The notes: generated by a model not told the origin, from the sequence alone. Shown: positions 1 to 9,739, counted from the first letter of the stretch. The stretch is DNA of 64,000 bases from Bradyrhizobium diversitatis (GCF_016031635.1 NZ_JACEGD010000005.1:124001-188000), one strand, 5' to 3'. Program-made: numbers and translations.

Positions 1-1511
1 TTAACCGCCTCGCGCCAGGAGGCGGCGCCGAGGATCTGCAGCAGCAGGCCGTAGACGGCGATCCCGGCCGCGATCTGCAAAGCCAGCACGAAGAATTTGA
101 TGAAACCATGAGTCTCGGCCGGCACCAGTCCCGCGGTCAGCCAGAGCAGGGCGCCCATGGCGATCGCGGCCAGCACGATCCGCGGCAATCGCGTGCGGGC
201 GCTGGCGTCGATCGAGAAGCCGAACGCGCTGGTGCCCTTGCCGAGCAGCGAGAGCGCGCTGCTCCAGGCGCCGGCCGCGATGCTCGCCGCGATCCCGCTG
301 GTGCCGAAGAAATGACCGAGCAGCACGGCGAGAGCGACTGCGACCACAAAGCCTTTGGCGGTGGCCATGAGTGGCGTCATCGTGTCGCTGCGGGCATAGA
401 ACGCCGGCGACAACGCCTTGATCAGCACGTGCGCCGGCAGGCCCAGCGCCAGCCACATCAACGCATGCGCCGTCGCCGCACTGTCATGCGCGCCAAACGC
501 GCCATGCTCGAACAGCAGCCGCACGATCGGCTCGGCCAGCACGATCAGACCAAGCGTCGCCGGCAGCGCCAGCCCGGCTGCAAGCTCCAGCGCGCGCGAT
601 TCGGCATGCGCCACGGCGTCGCGATCGGAGCTAGCGACGGCGCGTGTCAGCTCCGGCACCAGCACCGTGCCCATGGCGACGCCGACGATGCCGAGCGGCA
701 GCTCGATCAGGCGGTTGGCGAAATACAGCCAGGACACCGCCGATGGTGTCGCGGAGGCGATGATCGCGCCCGCGACCATCAGCCATTGCGGGCCCGAGCT
801 TGCGAGCATGCCGGGGATCGCCTTGGCGAAGAAGCCGCGCATCTCCTTGTCGAAACTGGCGCGTAGCGGCGTCGCAAGATGCGCGCTTCGCTGCGACAGC
901 AGCATCAGGAGTTGCAGCAGGCCGGCGATGCCGACGGTGGCCGCCAACACCCACGCAGCGAAACCGGCGTCAGCCCGCCAGACCAGCAGCACCGCGATCG
1001 CGGCGATCAGCGCGACGTTGAACAACAGGGGCGAGAACGCCGTCAGCGCGAAGCGGCCCTGCGCATTGAGCAATCCCATCAGCACGGTGACCGGGCCGGC
1101 AAAGGCGAGGTAGGGCAGCATCAGCCGCGCACTCTCGACCGCGCGATCGAGCGTGCCGCTGCCAAGGAAGCCCGGTGCGACGACCGTGATGACCAGCGGC
1201 ATCAGCAATGCGAGCAGGATGGACATCGCGATCAGGGCCGCGCTGACCGTACCGAGCACGCGCCCGGCGAACGCCGCTGCGGCTGCCGCCCCGTCGCGAT
1301 CCCTGATGCGCAGCCATGCCGGGATCAGCGCCGCGTTCAGCGCGCCCTCGCTGAGCAGCCGGCGCACCACGTTGACGAGCTGAAACGCCGCGAGAAACGC
1401 ATCCGCCACGGCGCCGGTGCCGAGCAGTGCCGCAATCATGGAATCGCGGGCAAAACCCAGCAGCCGCGAGGCCAGCGTTCCCGTCGAGACGGTGAGGAAG
1501 GAGCGGATCAT
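1..1511 (-). CDS. murJ: MurJ/MviN lipid II flippase, 3' end beyond the window
   Basis: This is an integral inner-membrane protein that moves lipid II across the membrane for peptidoglycan synthesis. The frame opens at the ATG at 1511 and stays open to the left edge, about 503 codons, close to the family's usual 510-530, so only a few C-terminal residues are missing. The N terminus reads MIRSFLTVSTGTLASRLLGF followed by ARDSMIAALLG, the typical MurJ start with its conserved Arg-Asp pair, and about 14 hydrophobic segments follow, including the LLSEGALNAALIP stretch. The TTA at 1-3 is out of frame and is not its stop. It is divergent from the sugar-kinase gene, with 126 bp between them. Confidence 0.93.
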   Translation of the reverse strand, partial: MIRSFLTVSTGTLASRLLGFARDSMIAALLGTGAVADAFLAAFQLVNVVRRLLSEGALNAALIPAWLRIRDRDGAAAAAAFAGRVLGTVSAALIAMSILLALLMPLVITVVAPGFLGSGTLDRAVESARLMLPYLAFAGPVTVLMGLLNAQGRFALTAFSPLLFNVALIAAIAVLLVWRADAGFAAWVLAATVGIAGLLQLLMLLSQRSAHLATPLRASFDKEMRGFFAKAIPGMLASSGPQWLMVAGAIIASATPSAVSWLYFANRLIELPLGIVGVAMGTVLVPELTRAVASSDRDAVAHAESRALELAAGLALPATLGLIVLAEPIVRLLFEHGAFGAHDSAATAHALMWLALGLPAHVLIKALSPAFYARSDTMTPLMATAKGFVVAVALAVLLGHFFGTSGIAASIAAGAWSSALSLLGKGTSAFGFSIDASARTRLPRIVLAAIAMGALLWLTAGLVPAETHGFIKFFVLALQIAAGIAVYGLLLQILGAASWREAV

Positions 1512-1637
1512 CGGCCCTTTATCATACCGTTGCTTGCCCGCGCCGGCCCGGTCATGATAGGCCGCGAGCTTGGATTTCAGGCCGACAGGAAGCGGATTTC
1601 CGTAAGGTCCGCAATCCGGCAAACAGGATCAAGGTGA

Positions 1638-2639
1638 ATGGCTGACGTGAAATATGACGTTCTCGGCATCGGTAACGCGCTGTTCGACGTACTGGTCAGG
1701 ACCGACGAAGCCTTTCTGGCCAAGCATGGCATGGCCAAGGGCAGCATGTCGCTGATCGACGAGGCGCGCGCGGCCGCCATCTACAAGGACATGGGTCCGG
1801 CCACGGAAGTCTCGGGTGGCTCGGCCGCCAACACCATCGTCGGCATCGGCAGCCTGGGGGCACGCGCCGCCTATGTCGGCAAGGTCAAGGACGACCAGAT
1901 CGGCAAGCTCTATGTCCATGACATCCGCGCCGCCGGCGTCGCTTTCAACACGCCCGCCGCCAAGGACGGCCCCGCCACCGGATGCTCCTACATCCTGGTC
2001 ACCGGCGACGGCGAGCGCACCATGAACACCTATCTCGGCGCGGCGCAGGACCTGTCGCCCGCCGATATCGACCCGGCCGAGATCGCGAGCGCCGGCATCG
2101 TCTATCTCGAGGGCTATCTCTGGGACCCCAAGAACGCCAAGGATGCCTTCGTCAAGGCGGCCAAGATCGCCCATGACGCCAGGCGCAAGGTGGCGCTGAC
2201 GCTGTCGGATTCCTTCTGCGTCGACCGCTATCGCGACGAGTTTCTCTCGTTGATGCGTAACGGCACCGTCGACATCGTCTTCGCCAACGAATCCGAGCTG
2301 CATTCGCTCTACATGACCTCGGACTTCGACACCGCGCTGAAGCAGCTGCGCAATGACGTCAATCTCGGCGTCGTCACCCGCAGCGAGAAGGGCTGCATGG
2401 TGGTCTCGGTGGAAGACGCCGTTGCCGCGCCGGCGTTCCCGGTCGACAAGGTGATCGATACCACCGGCGCCGGCGATCTCTTCGCTGCCGGCTTCCTGTT
2501 CGGCCTGGCACGCAATCTCGCCTACAAGCAGTGCGGCGAACTCGGCGCACTCGCCGCCGCCGAAGTGATTCAGCACATCGGCGCCCGCCCGCAGGTGTCG
2601 TTGAAGGAGCTGGCGCAACAGCGCGGGCTCACGGCATAG
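1638..2639 (+). CDS. PfkB-family carbohydrate kinase, adenosine-kinase-like
   Basis: A 333-residue cytoplasmic kinase of the ribokinase/PfkB fold. The N terminus has the nucleoside-binding start (VLGIGNALFDVLV), followed by GGSAANTIVGIGSLG, the first PfkB signature with its diglycine. The C-terminal signature DTTGAGDLFAAGFL begins near residue 274 and contains the catalytic base Asp280 and the anion-hole glycines. In alphaproteobacteria this subtype is usually annotated as adenosine kinase, but fructokinase or another sugar kinase cannot be excluded. The start follows AAGGTG with short spacing. It is divergent from murJ and followed by an intergenic palindrome. Confidence 0.88.
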   Translation: MADVKYDVLGIGNALFDVLVRTDEAFLAKHGMAKGSMSLIDEARAAAIYKDMGPATEVSGGSAANTIVGIGSLGARAAYVGKVKDDQIGKLYVHDIRAAGVAFNTPAAKDGPATGCSYILVTGDGERTMNTYLGAAQDLSPADIDPAEIASAGIVYLEGYLWDPKNAKDAFVKAAKIAHDARRKVALTLSDSFCVDRYRDEFLSLMRNGTVDIVFANESELHSLYMTSDFDTALKQLRNDVNLGVVTRSEKGCMVVSVEDAVAAPAFPVDKVIDTTGAGDLFAAGFLFGLARNLAYKQCGELGALAAAEVIQHIGARPQVSLKELAQQRGLTA

Positions 2640-2660
2640 ACGAAGTCGCGCCCATCCTCA

Positions 2661-2766
2661 GCTGTCATCGCCCGGCGAAGACCGGGCGATCCAGTACTCC
2701 GAGCAGGCTGTGATCGATCGAGAAGCCGCGGCGTACTGGATTCCCCGCCTGCGCGGGGAATGACAG
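2661..2766. repeat. Intergenic palindromic repeat, family A copy 1
   Basis: An imperfect inverted repeat. The outer arms run from GCTGTCATCGCCCGG to GGGGAATGACAGC, and inner arms contain GATCCAGTACTCC and GGCGTACTGGATTCC. The same unit occurs at 12031-12130 and 49335-49472. It lies between two convergent genes (kinase and acyl-CoA synthetase), so its transcript could fold as a bidirectional terminator or RNA-stability hairpin; that role is inferred. Confidence 0.8.
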
Positions 2767-2794
2767 CCATCGTGTAGGGAGAACACTCAACCCC

Positions 2795-4489
2795 TCACGC
2801 CGTCTTGGCCGCCTTCAATCCCAGCCGCTGCTCCACCGTATCCCGCATCACGAATTTCTGGATCTTGCCCGTCACCGTCATCGGAAACTCGTCGACGAAC
2901 TCGACATAGCGTGGAATCTTGTTGTGGGCGATCTGGCCGTCGCAGAAGGCGCGGACCTCCTCGGCCGTCAGCGTCTCGCCCGATCTGACGCGGACCCAGG
3001 CGCAGAGCTCCTCACCATAGCGGCTATCCGCCACGCCGAAGATCTGCACGTCCTGGATCTTGGGGTGACGATAGAGAAACTCCTCGATCTCGCGCGGATA
3101 GAGGTTTTCGCCGCCGCGGATCACCATGTCCTTGATGCGGCCGACGATGTTGCAATAGCCCTCGTCGTCGATGGTGGCGAGGTCGCCGGTGTGCATCCAG
3201 CCGTTCGCATCGAGCACGTCGGCGGTCTTCTCGCTCTCCTCCCAATAGCCCAGCATGACGCTGTAGCCGCGGGTACACAGCTCGCCCCGCTCGCCGCGCT
3301 TGACGATCTTGCCCTCGAGATCGACGACCTTGACCTCGACATGCGGATGGATTCGTCCGACCGTGGAGACTCGGCGCTCCAGCGGATCGTCCACCGCGCT
3401 CTGGAAGCTGACCGGACTGGTCTCGGTCATGCCGTAGGCGATGGTGACCTCGCGCATGTTCATCTCGGTGTTGACGCGCTTCATCACCTCGATCGGGCAG
3501 GGGGCGCCGGCCATGATGCCGGTGCGCAGCGACTTCAGGTCGAAGCCGGCGAATTCGGGGTGATCGAGTTCGGCGATGAACATCGTCGGCACGCCGTAGA
3601 GCGCCGTGCATTTCTCCTGCTCGATCGTGCGCAGCGTCGCGAGCGGGTCAAAACCCTCGCCGGGATAAACCATCGCGGCGCCGAGCGCGACGGAGGCGAG
3701 GTTGCCCATCACCATGCCGAAGCAATGATAGAGCGGCACCGGAATGCAGATGCGGTCCTGCTCGGTGAGGCGCATCGCGCGGCCGGTGAAATAGCCGTTG
3801 TTGAGGATGTTGTGGTGGGTCAGCGTCACCCCCTTGGGCGATCCGGTCGTGCCGCTGGTGAACTGGATGTTGACGGGATCGTCGAACTGCAGCTCCTGGC
3901 CGAGCGCGGCCAATTGCTGACGGTGCCGGTCGCCGCCCATGCGCGCGACCTCGTCGAAGGCAATCGTGCCCGGTGCGGCCGGGCCGCCGATCTGGATGAC
4001 ATTGCGGAGGGCCGGCAGCCGTGCCGCATGCAGCTGTCCGGGCCTGGCGGATGACAACTCCGGCAACAGCGTGTTGAGCATCTCCATGTAATTGCTGGTC
4101 TTGAACGCCGTCGCGGTGACGATCGCCGCGCAGCCGACCTTGCGGAGGGCAAATTCCAGCTCGCTCAGGCGATAGGCAGGATTGATCGTCACCAGGATCA
4201 GGCCGGCCTTGGCGGCGGCGAACTGGGTCAGCGTCCATTCGGGCCGGTTCAACGACCAGATGCCGATCCGCTGGCCCCGCTCGAGCCCGAGCGCAAGAAA
4301 GCCGGCGGCGAGCGCATCAACCCGTTCGGCGAATTCCGACCAGGTCCATCGCACGCCGTGGCTGGGCGAGACCAGCGCCTCGCGATTGCCCCAGCGCTGC
4401 GCGGCCAGGTCGAGACTCCGGCCGATCGTGTGGCCGAGCAGCGGCGCGTCGGAGATGCCGCAAACGTAGCTGTCCGCTTTATCTGACAC
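2795..4489 (-). CDS. AMP-binding acyl-CoA synthetase (FadD/ACSF2-like)
   Basis: A 564-residue ATP-dependent CoA ligase that activates a carboxylic acid, probably a medium- or long-chain fatty acid, through an acyl-adenylate. Visible ANL motifs are the P-loop [13 protein letters not shown] near residue 211, YGMTETSP (A5) near 350, the A7 motif [11 protein letters not shown], the hinge [20 protein letters not shown], and the C-terminal catalytic Lys in [14 protein letters not shown]. All ligase domains are complete. The start at 4489 is supported by the upstream AAAGGAT. It lies downstream of the beta-lactamase-fold hydrolase on the same strand, with a perfect hairpin (4538-4564) in the gap, so co-transcription would have to read through it. 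Exact chain-length specificity cannot be read. Confidence 0.9.
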   Translation of the reverse strand: MSDKADSYVCGISDAPLLGHTIGRSLDLAAQRWGNREALVSPSHGVRWTWSEFAERVDALAAGFLALGLERGQRIGIWSLNRPEWTLTQFAAAKAGLILVTINPAYRLSELEFALRKVGCAAIVTATAFKTSNYMEMLNTLLPELSSARPGQLHAARLPALRNVIQIGGPAAPGTIAFDEVARMGGDRHRQQLAALGQELQFDDPVNIQFTSGTTGSPKGVTLTHHNILNNGYFTGRAMRLTEQDRICIPVPLYHCFGMVMGNLASVALGAAMVYPGEGFDPLATLRTIEQEKCTALYGVPTMFIAELDHPEFAGFDLKSLRTGIMAGAPCPIEVMKRVNTEMNMREVTIAYGMTETSPVSFQSAVDDPLERRVSTVGRIHPHVEVKVVDLEGKIVKRGERGELCTRGYSVMLGYWEESEKTADVLDANGWMHTGDLATIDDEGYCNIVGRIKDMVIRGGENLYPREIEEFLYRHPKIQDVQIFGVADSRYGEELCAWVRVRSGETLTAEEVRAFCDGQIAHNKIPRYVEFVDEFPMTVTGKIQKFVMRDTVEQRLGLKAAKTA

Positions 4490-4537
4490 GTCAAAATCCT
4501 TTCGTCATGGAATGAGCAGCTTGATCCTCATCGGTCG

Positions 4538-4564
4538 GCATGGCCGGGACGAGCCCGGCCATGC
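4538..4564 (-). terminator. Perfect 11-bp hairpin between hydrolase and acyl-CoA synthetase
   Basis: Two 11-base arms (GCATGGCCGGG and CCCGGCCATGC) enclose a 5-base loop. The sequence matches the GGCCGGGACAAGCCCGGCCATG half of repeat family B. There is no U-tract, so it may be an attenuator or RNA-stability element rather than a true intrinsic terminator. Confidence 0.45.
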
Positions 4565-4588
4565 CACGTGGCGAGAGCATTCAGACCC

Positions 4589-5785
4589 TCACGCCGCCTT
4601 CTGCCCGCTTCCGGCCGCATCGAGCCCGGCATAAACGCCGCGCTCGAATCCTGCGAACGCCTCCAGGCATTTCGCATCCGCGAACGGCAGCAGCTGCATC
4701 AGGATCACGCCGGTGACGTCGCGCGCCGGGTCGATCCAGTAATAGGTGTTGGCGAGGCCCGCCCAGGCGAGGCTGCCTGCGCTGCGTCCCTCGGCGGTCT
4801 TGGCGGTGTTGATCATGAAGCTGAGGCCCCACTTCTTCACCTGCTCCGGATAGAGATCGACGTCGTTGGTGTACATCGGCGCCGCCGTCGTCATCTTCCC
4901 CATGGCGAGATCGCCGATGTGGTTCTGACCCATGGTCGCGACGGTCTCGGCCTTCAGCACCTGGTTGCCGTTGCCGCGGCCCTTGTTGAGGATCATCCGG
5001 GTGAACTTGATATAGTCGGCCGCCGTCGAATAGAGCCCGCCGCCGCCCATGTGTAATTCCGGCTCCTGTTCCAGCTCGAACGGGATCGCTGCCAGCTGGC
5101 CGTCCTCGCCGCGCGCATGCATGCCGACCAGGCGCTTACGCATGTCGTCGGTGATCTTGAAAGCGGTGTCGCGCATGCCGAGCGGTGCGAACAAATTGTC
5201 GCGCAGGTACGCATCGAGCCGCTTGCCGCTGACGGCTTCCACGGCCTTGCCGACGAAATCGATATTGGTGCCGTATTCCCAGCGCGTGCCGGGGTCGCTC
5301 ATGATCGGGGTCTTCAGTGCCGCATTCTGGCAGGTGGTGATGGCGGGGATGCCGTTCTTGTCCAGATAGACCGCGAGATCGCCGTTCCACATATTGTAGC
5401 AGAAGCCGGCAGTGTGGGTCATGAGCTGGCGCAGCGTGATCGGTCCCTTCGCCGGGCGCAGCTTCGCCTGGCCGTTGGCATCGAAGCCTTCCAGCACCTG
5501 CGGATTGGCGAGATCGGGCAGGACATCGCCGATCGGCGTATCCAGCGACAGCTTGCCCTGCTCGACCAGCTGCATCGCGCCCGCTGTGGTCACCGCCTTC
5601 GTCATCGATGCGATCCAGAACACGCTGTCATCGGTCATCGGATCGGGCTTGGCCAAATCGCGCTTGCCGAACGCGCCCTGGTACAGCACGTCGTTACCGC
5701 TCGCGGCGATTGCGACGACGCCGGGAATCTCCTTGGCCTCGCTCTTCTGACGCAGAATCTCATCGATCTGTGCTTTGCTTTGCAT
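4589..5785 (-). CDS. Serine beta-lactamase-fold hydrolase (class C/EstB type esterase)
   Basis: A 398-residue protein of the class C beta-lactamase/carboxylesterase family. The nucleophile motif is SMTK in WIASMTKAVTTAG, with Tyr in the WEYGTNIDFVG segment as the probable general base, and the third motif is replaced by a W-x-G (WAGLANTYYWIDP), as in EstB-like esterases and not KTG as in true beta-lactamases. No signal peptide is visible, arguing for a cytoplasmic esterase. The ATG at 5785 is chosen because GAGGAA lies 5 bases before it and homologous sequence begins there; the open frame extends 25 codons further upstream without a good ribosome site. The substrate is unknown. Confidence 0.85.
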   Translation of the reverse strand: MQSKAQIDEILRQKSEAKEIPGVVAIAASGNDVLYQGAFGKRDLAKPDPMTDDSVFWIASMTKAVTTAGAMQLVEQGKLSLDTPIGDVLPDLANPQVLEGFDANGQAKLRPAKGPITLRQLMTHTAGFCYNMWNGDLAVYLDKNGIPAITTCQNAALKTPIMSDPGTRWEYGTNIDFVGKAVEAVSGKRLDAYLRDNLFAPLGMRDTAFKITDDMRKRLVGMHARGEDGQLAAIPFELEQEPELHMGGGGLYSTAADYIKFTRMILNKGRGNGNQVLKAETVATMGQNHIGDLAMGKMTTAAPMYTNDVDLYPEQVKKWGLSFMINTAKTAEGRSAGSLAWAGLANTYYWIDPARDVTGVILMQLLPFADAKCLEAFAGFERGVYAGLDAAGSGQKAA

Positions 5786-6137
5786 GGCGTTTCCTCGGGT
5801 TTGATTATTGTTGGAAGTGATCGATTGTCGTCCCACATGCCCGGCGCGGCAAGCGGGCATCTACGCGCGTGCGCCGGTCGCGATGTCGTGACTTGACGCT
5901 CTTGGCCCCACGCAGGACGACAACGGGGGTGAACGGCGACGCTCCTTCGCAATCTGCGGTAGATACCCGCGCGCCGCCCTCACCCTGGATGGGGCTCCAG
6001 GCGATAGGTTTCACGCGGTTTCGGACGGCTGAAACATTTCGTGAGCTGCCGCGTTCAGGACCCGGTCCGATCCATGGGCCGACTAAGACTTGATGCAAAT
6101 GTTGCCGTCCGAGGATGGGTGGCGAGGGGGACCTCAG
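5786..6137. other. Divergent intergenic region, no gene seen
   Basis: About 350 bases separate the hydrolase (leftward) from the GIY-YIG-like gene (rightward). It presumably holds both promoters. No strong hairpin, repeat or recognisable sigma-70 pair was seen, and short frames here have no plausible start sites. Confidence 0.4.
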
Positions 6138-6458
6138 ATGATTTCGACCTGGAGCGACTGGAAGCGCTATCCCCGTCAGGGACGCGGCGAGAACCTGGAG
6201 GCGCCGATTTCGCCCGGCATTTACGAGGTCCGCATCGCCGGCACCGGCGCACTCTATTCGTTCGGCGCCGTCGACAATCTGGCCCAGGCGCTGGCGCTGC
6301 TGCCGATCGGCTCGAGGTCATGGTTCGGCCGTCGCGACACCTCTTCAGTCCCCGATCTCGAATACCGGACGTGCGCGACGTCCACGAAGGCCGATGCCAA
6401 GGCCGCGGCCGAGCGCATGATCGGCCGTCGCGAGACCTATATGAGCGGCGCGGCCTAA
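6138..6458 (+). CDS. Small protein resembling a degenerate GIY-YIG domain
   Basis: A 106-residue cytoplasmic protein. I do not recognise a named family with certainty, but the order SPGIYEVRIAGTGALYSFG-x-VDNLAQAL, then LEYRTCATSTKADAKAAAER, resembles a GIY-YIG nuclease domain: GIY strand, second strand, helix, third strand, helix. The second motif is YSF instead of Y-[IV]-G, and the helix that usually carries the catalytic Arg reads NLAQALALL, so nuclease activity is unlikely. The ATG at 6138 is preceded by GAGGGGGA. It stands alone between a divergent hydrolase and an aldehyde dehydrogenase gene. Confidence 0.6.
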   Translation: MISTWSDWKRYPRQGRGENLEAPISPGIYEVRIAGTGALYSFGAVDNLAQALALLPIGSRSWFGRRDTSSVPDLEYRTCATSTKADAKAAAERMIGRRETYMSGAA

Positions 6459-6564
6459 GGCCGCTGCCAGTCTAGCTGCCATCTGACGTGCGTTGCAGGA
6501 CGGTGCATTGCGCATCGTCTGTCCCTATATTCCGGCCGATCCGATCGCCCCAGGGAGTAATGCC

Positions 6565-8058
6565 ATGACCCCGACTGCCGCCGCACGCGCCCCGCAAGCC
6601 ACGTCCAATCTGCGCGACCGGTTGAAGGATCCGTCGCTGCTCAAGGAAGCCTGCTACATCGACGGCGCCTGGGTCGGCACGCCGGTCTTTGCGGTCAACA
6701 ATCCCGCCACCGGCGTCGAGCTCGCCAAGGTTCCGCAGCTTGGTGCCGAGGAGACGACCAGGGCGGTCGAAGCCGCCGAGCGCGCCTTTCCGGCCTGGGC
6801 CAAGTACACCGCCAAGCAGCGCTCCAACATCCTGCGCAAATGGTTCGAGCTGATCGTCGCCAATCGCGAGGACCTCGCGCTGATCCTCACCTCCGAGCAG
6901 GGCAAGCCGCTCACCGAGGCACTCGGCGAGGTCGACATCGGCGGCGCCTATGTCGAGTTCTTCGCCGAGGAGGCGAGACGCGTCTATGGCGAGACCATCC
7001 CGACGCAGCGCCCCGACGCGCGGCTGCTCGCGATCAAGCAGCCGATCGGCGTCTGCGGCGCCATCACGCCGTGGAATTTCCCGAACTCGATGATCACGCG
7101 CAAGGTGTCCCCGGCGCTCGCCGCCGGCTGCACCGTGGTGCTCAAGCCCGCCAACGAGACGCCGCTGTCGGCGCTCGCGCTTGCCGCACTCGCCGAGAAG
7201 GCGGGGGTGCCTAAGGGTGTCTTCAACATTGTCACCGGCGATGCCCCGCCGATCGGCAAGGTGTTGTGCGAGCATCCGGCCGTGCGCTTCGTCGGCTTCA
7301 CCGGCTCGACCGCGGTCGGCAAGATCCTGTATCAGCAGGCTTCGGTCGGCGTGAAGCGGCTCGGCCTCGAGCTCGGCGGCAATGCGCCGTTCGTGGTGTT
7401 CGACGACGCCGACATCGACGCCGCGGTCGAAGGCGCGATCGTCTCGAAATACCGCAACATGGGCCAGACCTGCGTCTGCGCCAACCGCCTCTATGCCCAG
7501 GACAAGATCTACGACGAGTTCGTGCAGAAGCTCTCGAAGAAGGTCGCGGCGATGAAGATCGGCGACGGCACCGAGAGTGGTGTCACCCAGGGCCCGCTGA
7601 TCAACATGAAGGCCGTCGACAAGGTGGAGCGCCACATCGCCGATGCCGTGAAGCGCGGCGCCAAGGTCATCACCGGAGGCAAGCGCAGCGAGCTCGGACG
7701 CTCGTTCTTCGAGCCGACGGTGCTGGCCGACGTCAAGCCGGACTCCCTGGTGGCGCAGGAGGAAACCTTCGGCCCGCTCGCGCCCGTCATCCGCTTCAAG
7801 GACGAAGCCGACGTCATCGCGATGTGCAACGCCTCGCCGTTCGGCCTGGCCTCCTATTTCTATTCCCGCGATCTCGGCCGCGTCTGGCGCGTCGCCGAGG
7901 CGCTGGAGTCGGGCATGGTCGGCGTCAACACCGGCCTCATCACCACGGAGGTCGCGCCCTTCGGCGGCGTCAAGGAGAGCGGCCTCGGGCGCGAAGGCTC
8001 GCATCACGGCATGGAAGAGTATGTCGAGATCAAATACGTGATGATGGCGGGGGTGTAG
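6565..8058 (+). CDS. gabD: NAD(P)-dependent succinate-semialdehyde dehydrogenase
   Basis: A 497-residue aldehyde dehydrogenase of the GabD subgroup, oxidising succinate semialdehyde to succinate in 4-aminobutyrate breakdown. It carries the cofactor-binding ITPWNFPNSMITRK and FTGSTAVGK motifs, the general base Glu269 in LELGGNAPFVVFDDAD, and the nucleophile Cys303 in NMGQTCVCANR with the extra Cys two residues on that is typical of the GabD type. The ATG at 6565 follows GGGAG at 7-base spacing; an upstream TTG at 6493 has no ribosome site. Length is normal for the family. No gabT neighbour is present, so the assignment to GABA catabolism rests on family resemblance. Confidence 0.9.
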   Translation: MTPTAAARAPQATSNLRDRLKDPSLLKEACYIDGAWVGTPVFAVNNPATGVELAKVPQLGAEETTRAVEAAERAFPAWAKYTAKQRSNILRKWFELIVANREDLALILTSEQGKPLTEALGEVDIGGAYVEFFAEEARRVYGETIPTQRPDARLLAIKQPIGVCGAITPWNFPNSMITRKVSPALAAGCTVVLKPANETPLSALALAALAEKAGVPKGVFNIVTGDAPPIGKVLCEHPAVRFVGFTGSTAVGKILYQQASVGVKRLGLELGGNAPFVVFDDADIDAAVEGAIVSKYRNMGQTCVCANRLYAQDKIYDEFVQKLSKKVAAMKIGDGTESGVTQGPLINMKAVDKVERHIADAVKRGAKVITGGKRSELGRSFFEPTVLADVKPDSLVAQEETFGPLAPVIRFKDEADVIAMCNASPFGLASYFYSRDLGRVWRVAEALESGMVGVNTGLITTEVAPFGGVKESGLGREGSHHGMEEYVEIKYVMMAGV

Positions 8059-8162
8059 CCCCGGCCTCTGTGCCGCGACCTTCGCCTTCACGGCCCGCAT
8101 CTTTTCGCCGGCCGGCACACGCGCGGCCGTCGAAGGCGGGATCAGCCAGGGCTTCACGCCAA

Positions 8163-9545
8163 TCACGCCTTCGCAGCAACGTACCCGTAAAAATTCATGA
8201 GGAAGTCCTTGGTGGCGAGGGGCTTTATGGCGCCGGCTTTATTCGGGTGCGGGATCTCGTAGTCGCCATTGCCCCATGAGAAAACCTTCGCCTTCACGGA
8301 CCCGTTCGCGACCTGTATCTTCTCGCGCAGCACGACCCAGTGCATCGTGAACGCGGAGCCTTTATCGGACTGATCATCATAGTCCGTCATATTGGCGCTT
8401 ATGAAGAGGCATACGCGATACCCCTTGTCGAGCAGGGTGTTGGCTTCGTTTACATCGGCGATGCCTTTGTTGAATCGCGAAATGTTGGTATTCTCGCGCA
8501 CGTCCCGGTATCCGGCCTTGCGGAACCATTGCTCCATCTCGCTCGGCAGGGTGACGCCGGCAAGATCGCTGATTTTGCCCGTGTCGTCGAAATCGAGGAA
8601 CCAATTCTCTGAATCGCGTATGGAGGCGCACGTCAGCCAATCGACGTGGTCCAGCGACCAGGGCGGCGTGTAGTTCCTCACATCCTTTCCCGGCTTGATC
8701 AGCAGGCGGCCAAGAGTCGCCTGTCCCTTCTGATACAGGTCGATCGCGAACCGCGCGTAGTGCCCCGGCTTATCGGATGCGTAGCTGAACATCAGCGCGG
8801 AAGGCCCGCACAGACTTCCCTGATCCTGATCGATGAGGCTCGGCTTCGCGATGCGCCTGAGAATACCGATGCCGACGCGGTGCGGGTCGAGCTTCGGAAA
8901 GAACGTGGTCCTCGTGTTCTTCAGGAAATCGCAGACCATTTCTGCGGCGATTTTCTTGTGATCCGAATTGAGGTCGTACGGTCCGATCCCAAGCCACTTC
9001 TTCTGCTCGTCGCCGACGAAGAGGTTGATGAGCTTTTTCGAAGTAGGGGAGAGCGTCCTGGAGGTATTCGCAATGGTGAGCAGGTCGTCCAGCTCGAATG
9101 CGGTGACCATGCCGTCCGTGACGGTGGCCCGGATGATATCGACCACCTCCGCGTAATCCAGCTTTAAATCGTCGGCGATGCCTTTGCTAAGTGCAGAATT
9201 GACGGAAGGAGTAGCGACGGCATTCCACTGGCCCTTTTGCGGGGCGGGCTTGGCGGCCGCCTTTGTCGACAGTTCAGCGAGCCGCTTGAATGTCGGGCCC
9301 GCAGGCCGGATGTAACCGTCAGGCGTGCCGGGAAAGTTCTTCTTTTGGAAATACAGAATCGAGGTGTAGAGGCTATCGCTGGCGTGACCGGTCACGACCA
9401 GCTGCGGCTTGAGCATGTTCTCAGCACCACCGTCGGAAATGGAGATCTTGTTGAGCAGCGAAATGACCAGCTCCTGGTCCTTTTTCCAGTTCTGGCAGCT
9501 TCGACCCGTCGCCGCGACCCGTCCGACTTTGTCTTTCAGCTGCAT
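8163..9545 (-). CDS. Papain-like cysteine protease effector candidate with PG-binding-like N terminus
   Basis: A 460-residue protein with two parts. Residues 1-92 (VGRV...DQELVISLLNKIS...SILYFQKKNF, then DGYIRPAGPTFKRLAEL) look like the peptidoglycan-binding-type leader found at the start of many secreted effectors. Residues 235-455 look like a papain-fold peptidase: nucleophile Cys246 in GSLCGPSALMFSYA, His402 in MHWVVLREKI, and a following FSWGNG strand that could supply the polar third residue. There is no signal peptide, which fits delivery by a type VI or similar system. The ATG at 9545 has AGGAGA upstream. Base composition is lower in GC than the flanks, and a transposase remnant lies directly upstream, both suggesting transfer. 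No secretion genes are in the window; the target is unknown. Confidence 0.6.
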   Translation of the reverse strand: MQLKDKVGRVAATGRSCQNWKKDQELVISLLNKISISDGGAENMLKPQLVVTGHASDSLYTSILYFQKKNFPGTPDGYIRPAGPTFKRLAELSTKAAAKPAPQKGQWNAVATPSVNSALSKGIADDLKLDYAEVVDIIRATVTDGMVTAFELDDLLTIANTSRTLSPTSKKLINLFVGDEQKKWLGIGPYDLNSDHKKIAAEMVCDFLKNTRTTFFPKLDPHRVGIGILRRIAKPSLIDQDQGSLCGPSALMFSYASDKPGHYARFAIDLYQKGQATLGRLLIKPGKDVRNYTPPWSLDHVDWLTCASIRDSENWFLDFDDTGKISDLAGVTLPSEMEQWFRKAGYRDVRENTNISRFNKGIADVNEANTLLDKGYRVCLFISANMTDYDDQSDKGSAFTMHWVVLREKIQVANGSVKAKVFSWGNGDYEIPHPNKAGAIKPLATKDFLMNFYGYVAAKA

Positions 9546-9739
9546 ATGGTGTCTCCTGGGATACCAAAATGCTGCCTCGAACCTCCTGACATGCGGCCGG
9601 CTGAGGCAGGCGCTGTTGCCAACTCTTCCGCTGTAGAACGTTGGTCGCACCTGCCGGCCTTTGTGTTCACCCGCAAGCGCCGCGGCTATCCTGTTGTAAC
9701 TTTCACTAGTGCGTGATGGCTGCCATTCTTTCTCGTGCT

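Noticed and set aside
1-3. TTA at the left edge as the murJ stop codon
   Set aside because: It is out of frame with the ATG at 1511; the in-frame codon at 3-5 is sense.
6472-8166. 564-codon minus-strand frame opposite the aldehyde dehydrogenase
   Set aside because: Antisense shadow; the dehydrogenase has all catalytic motifs.
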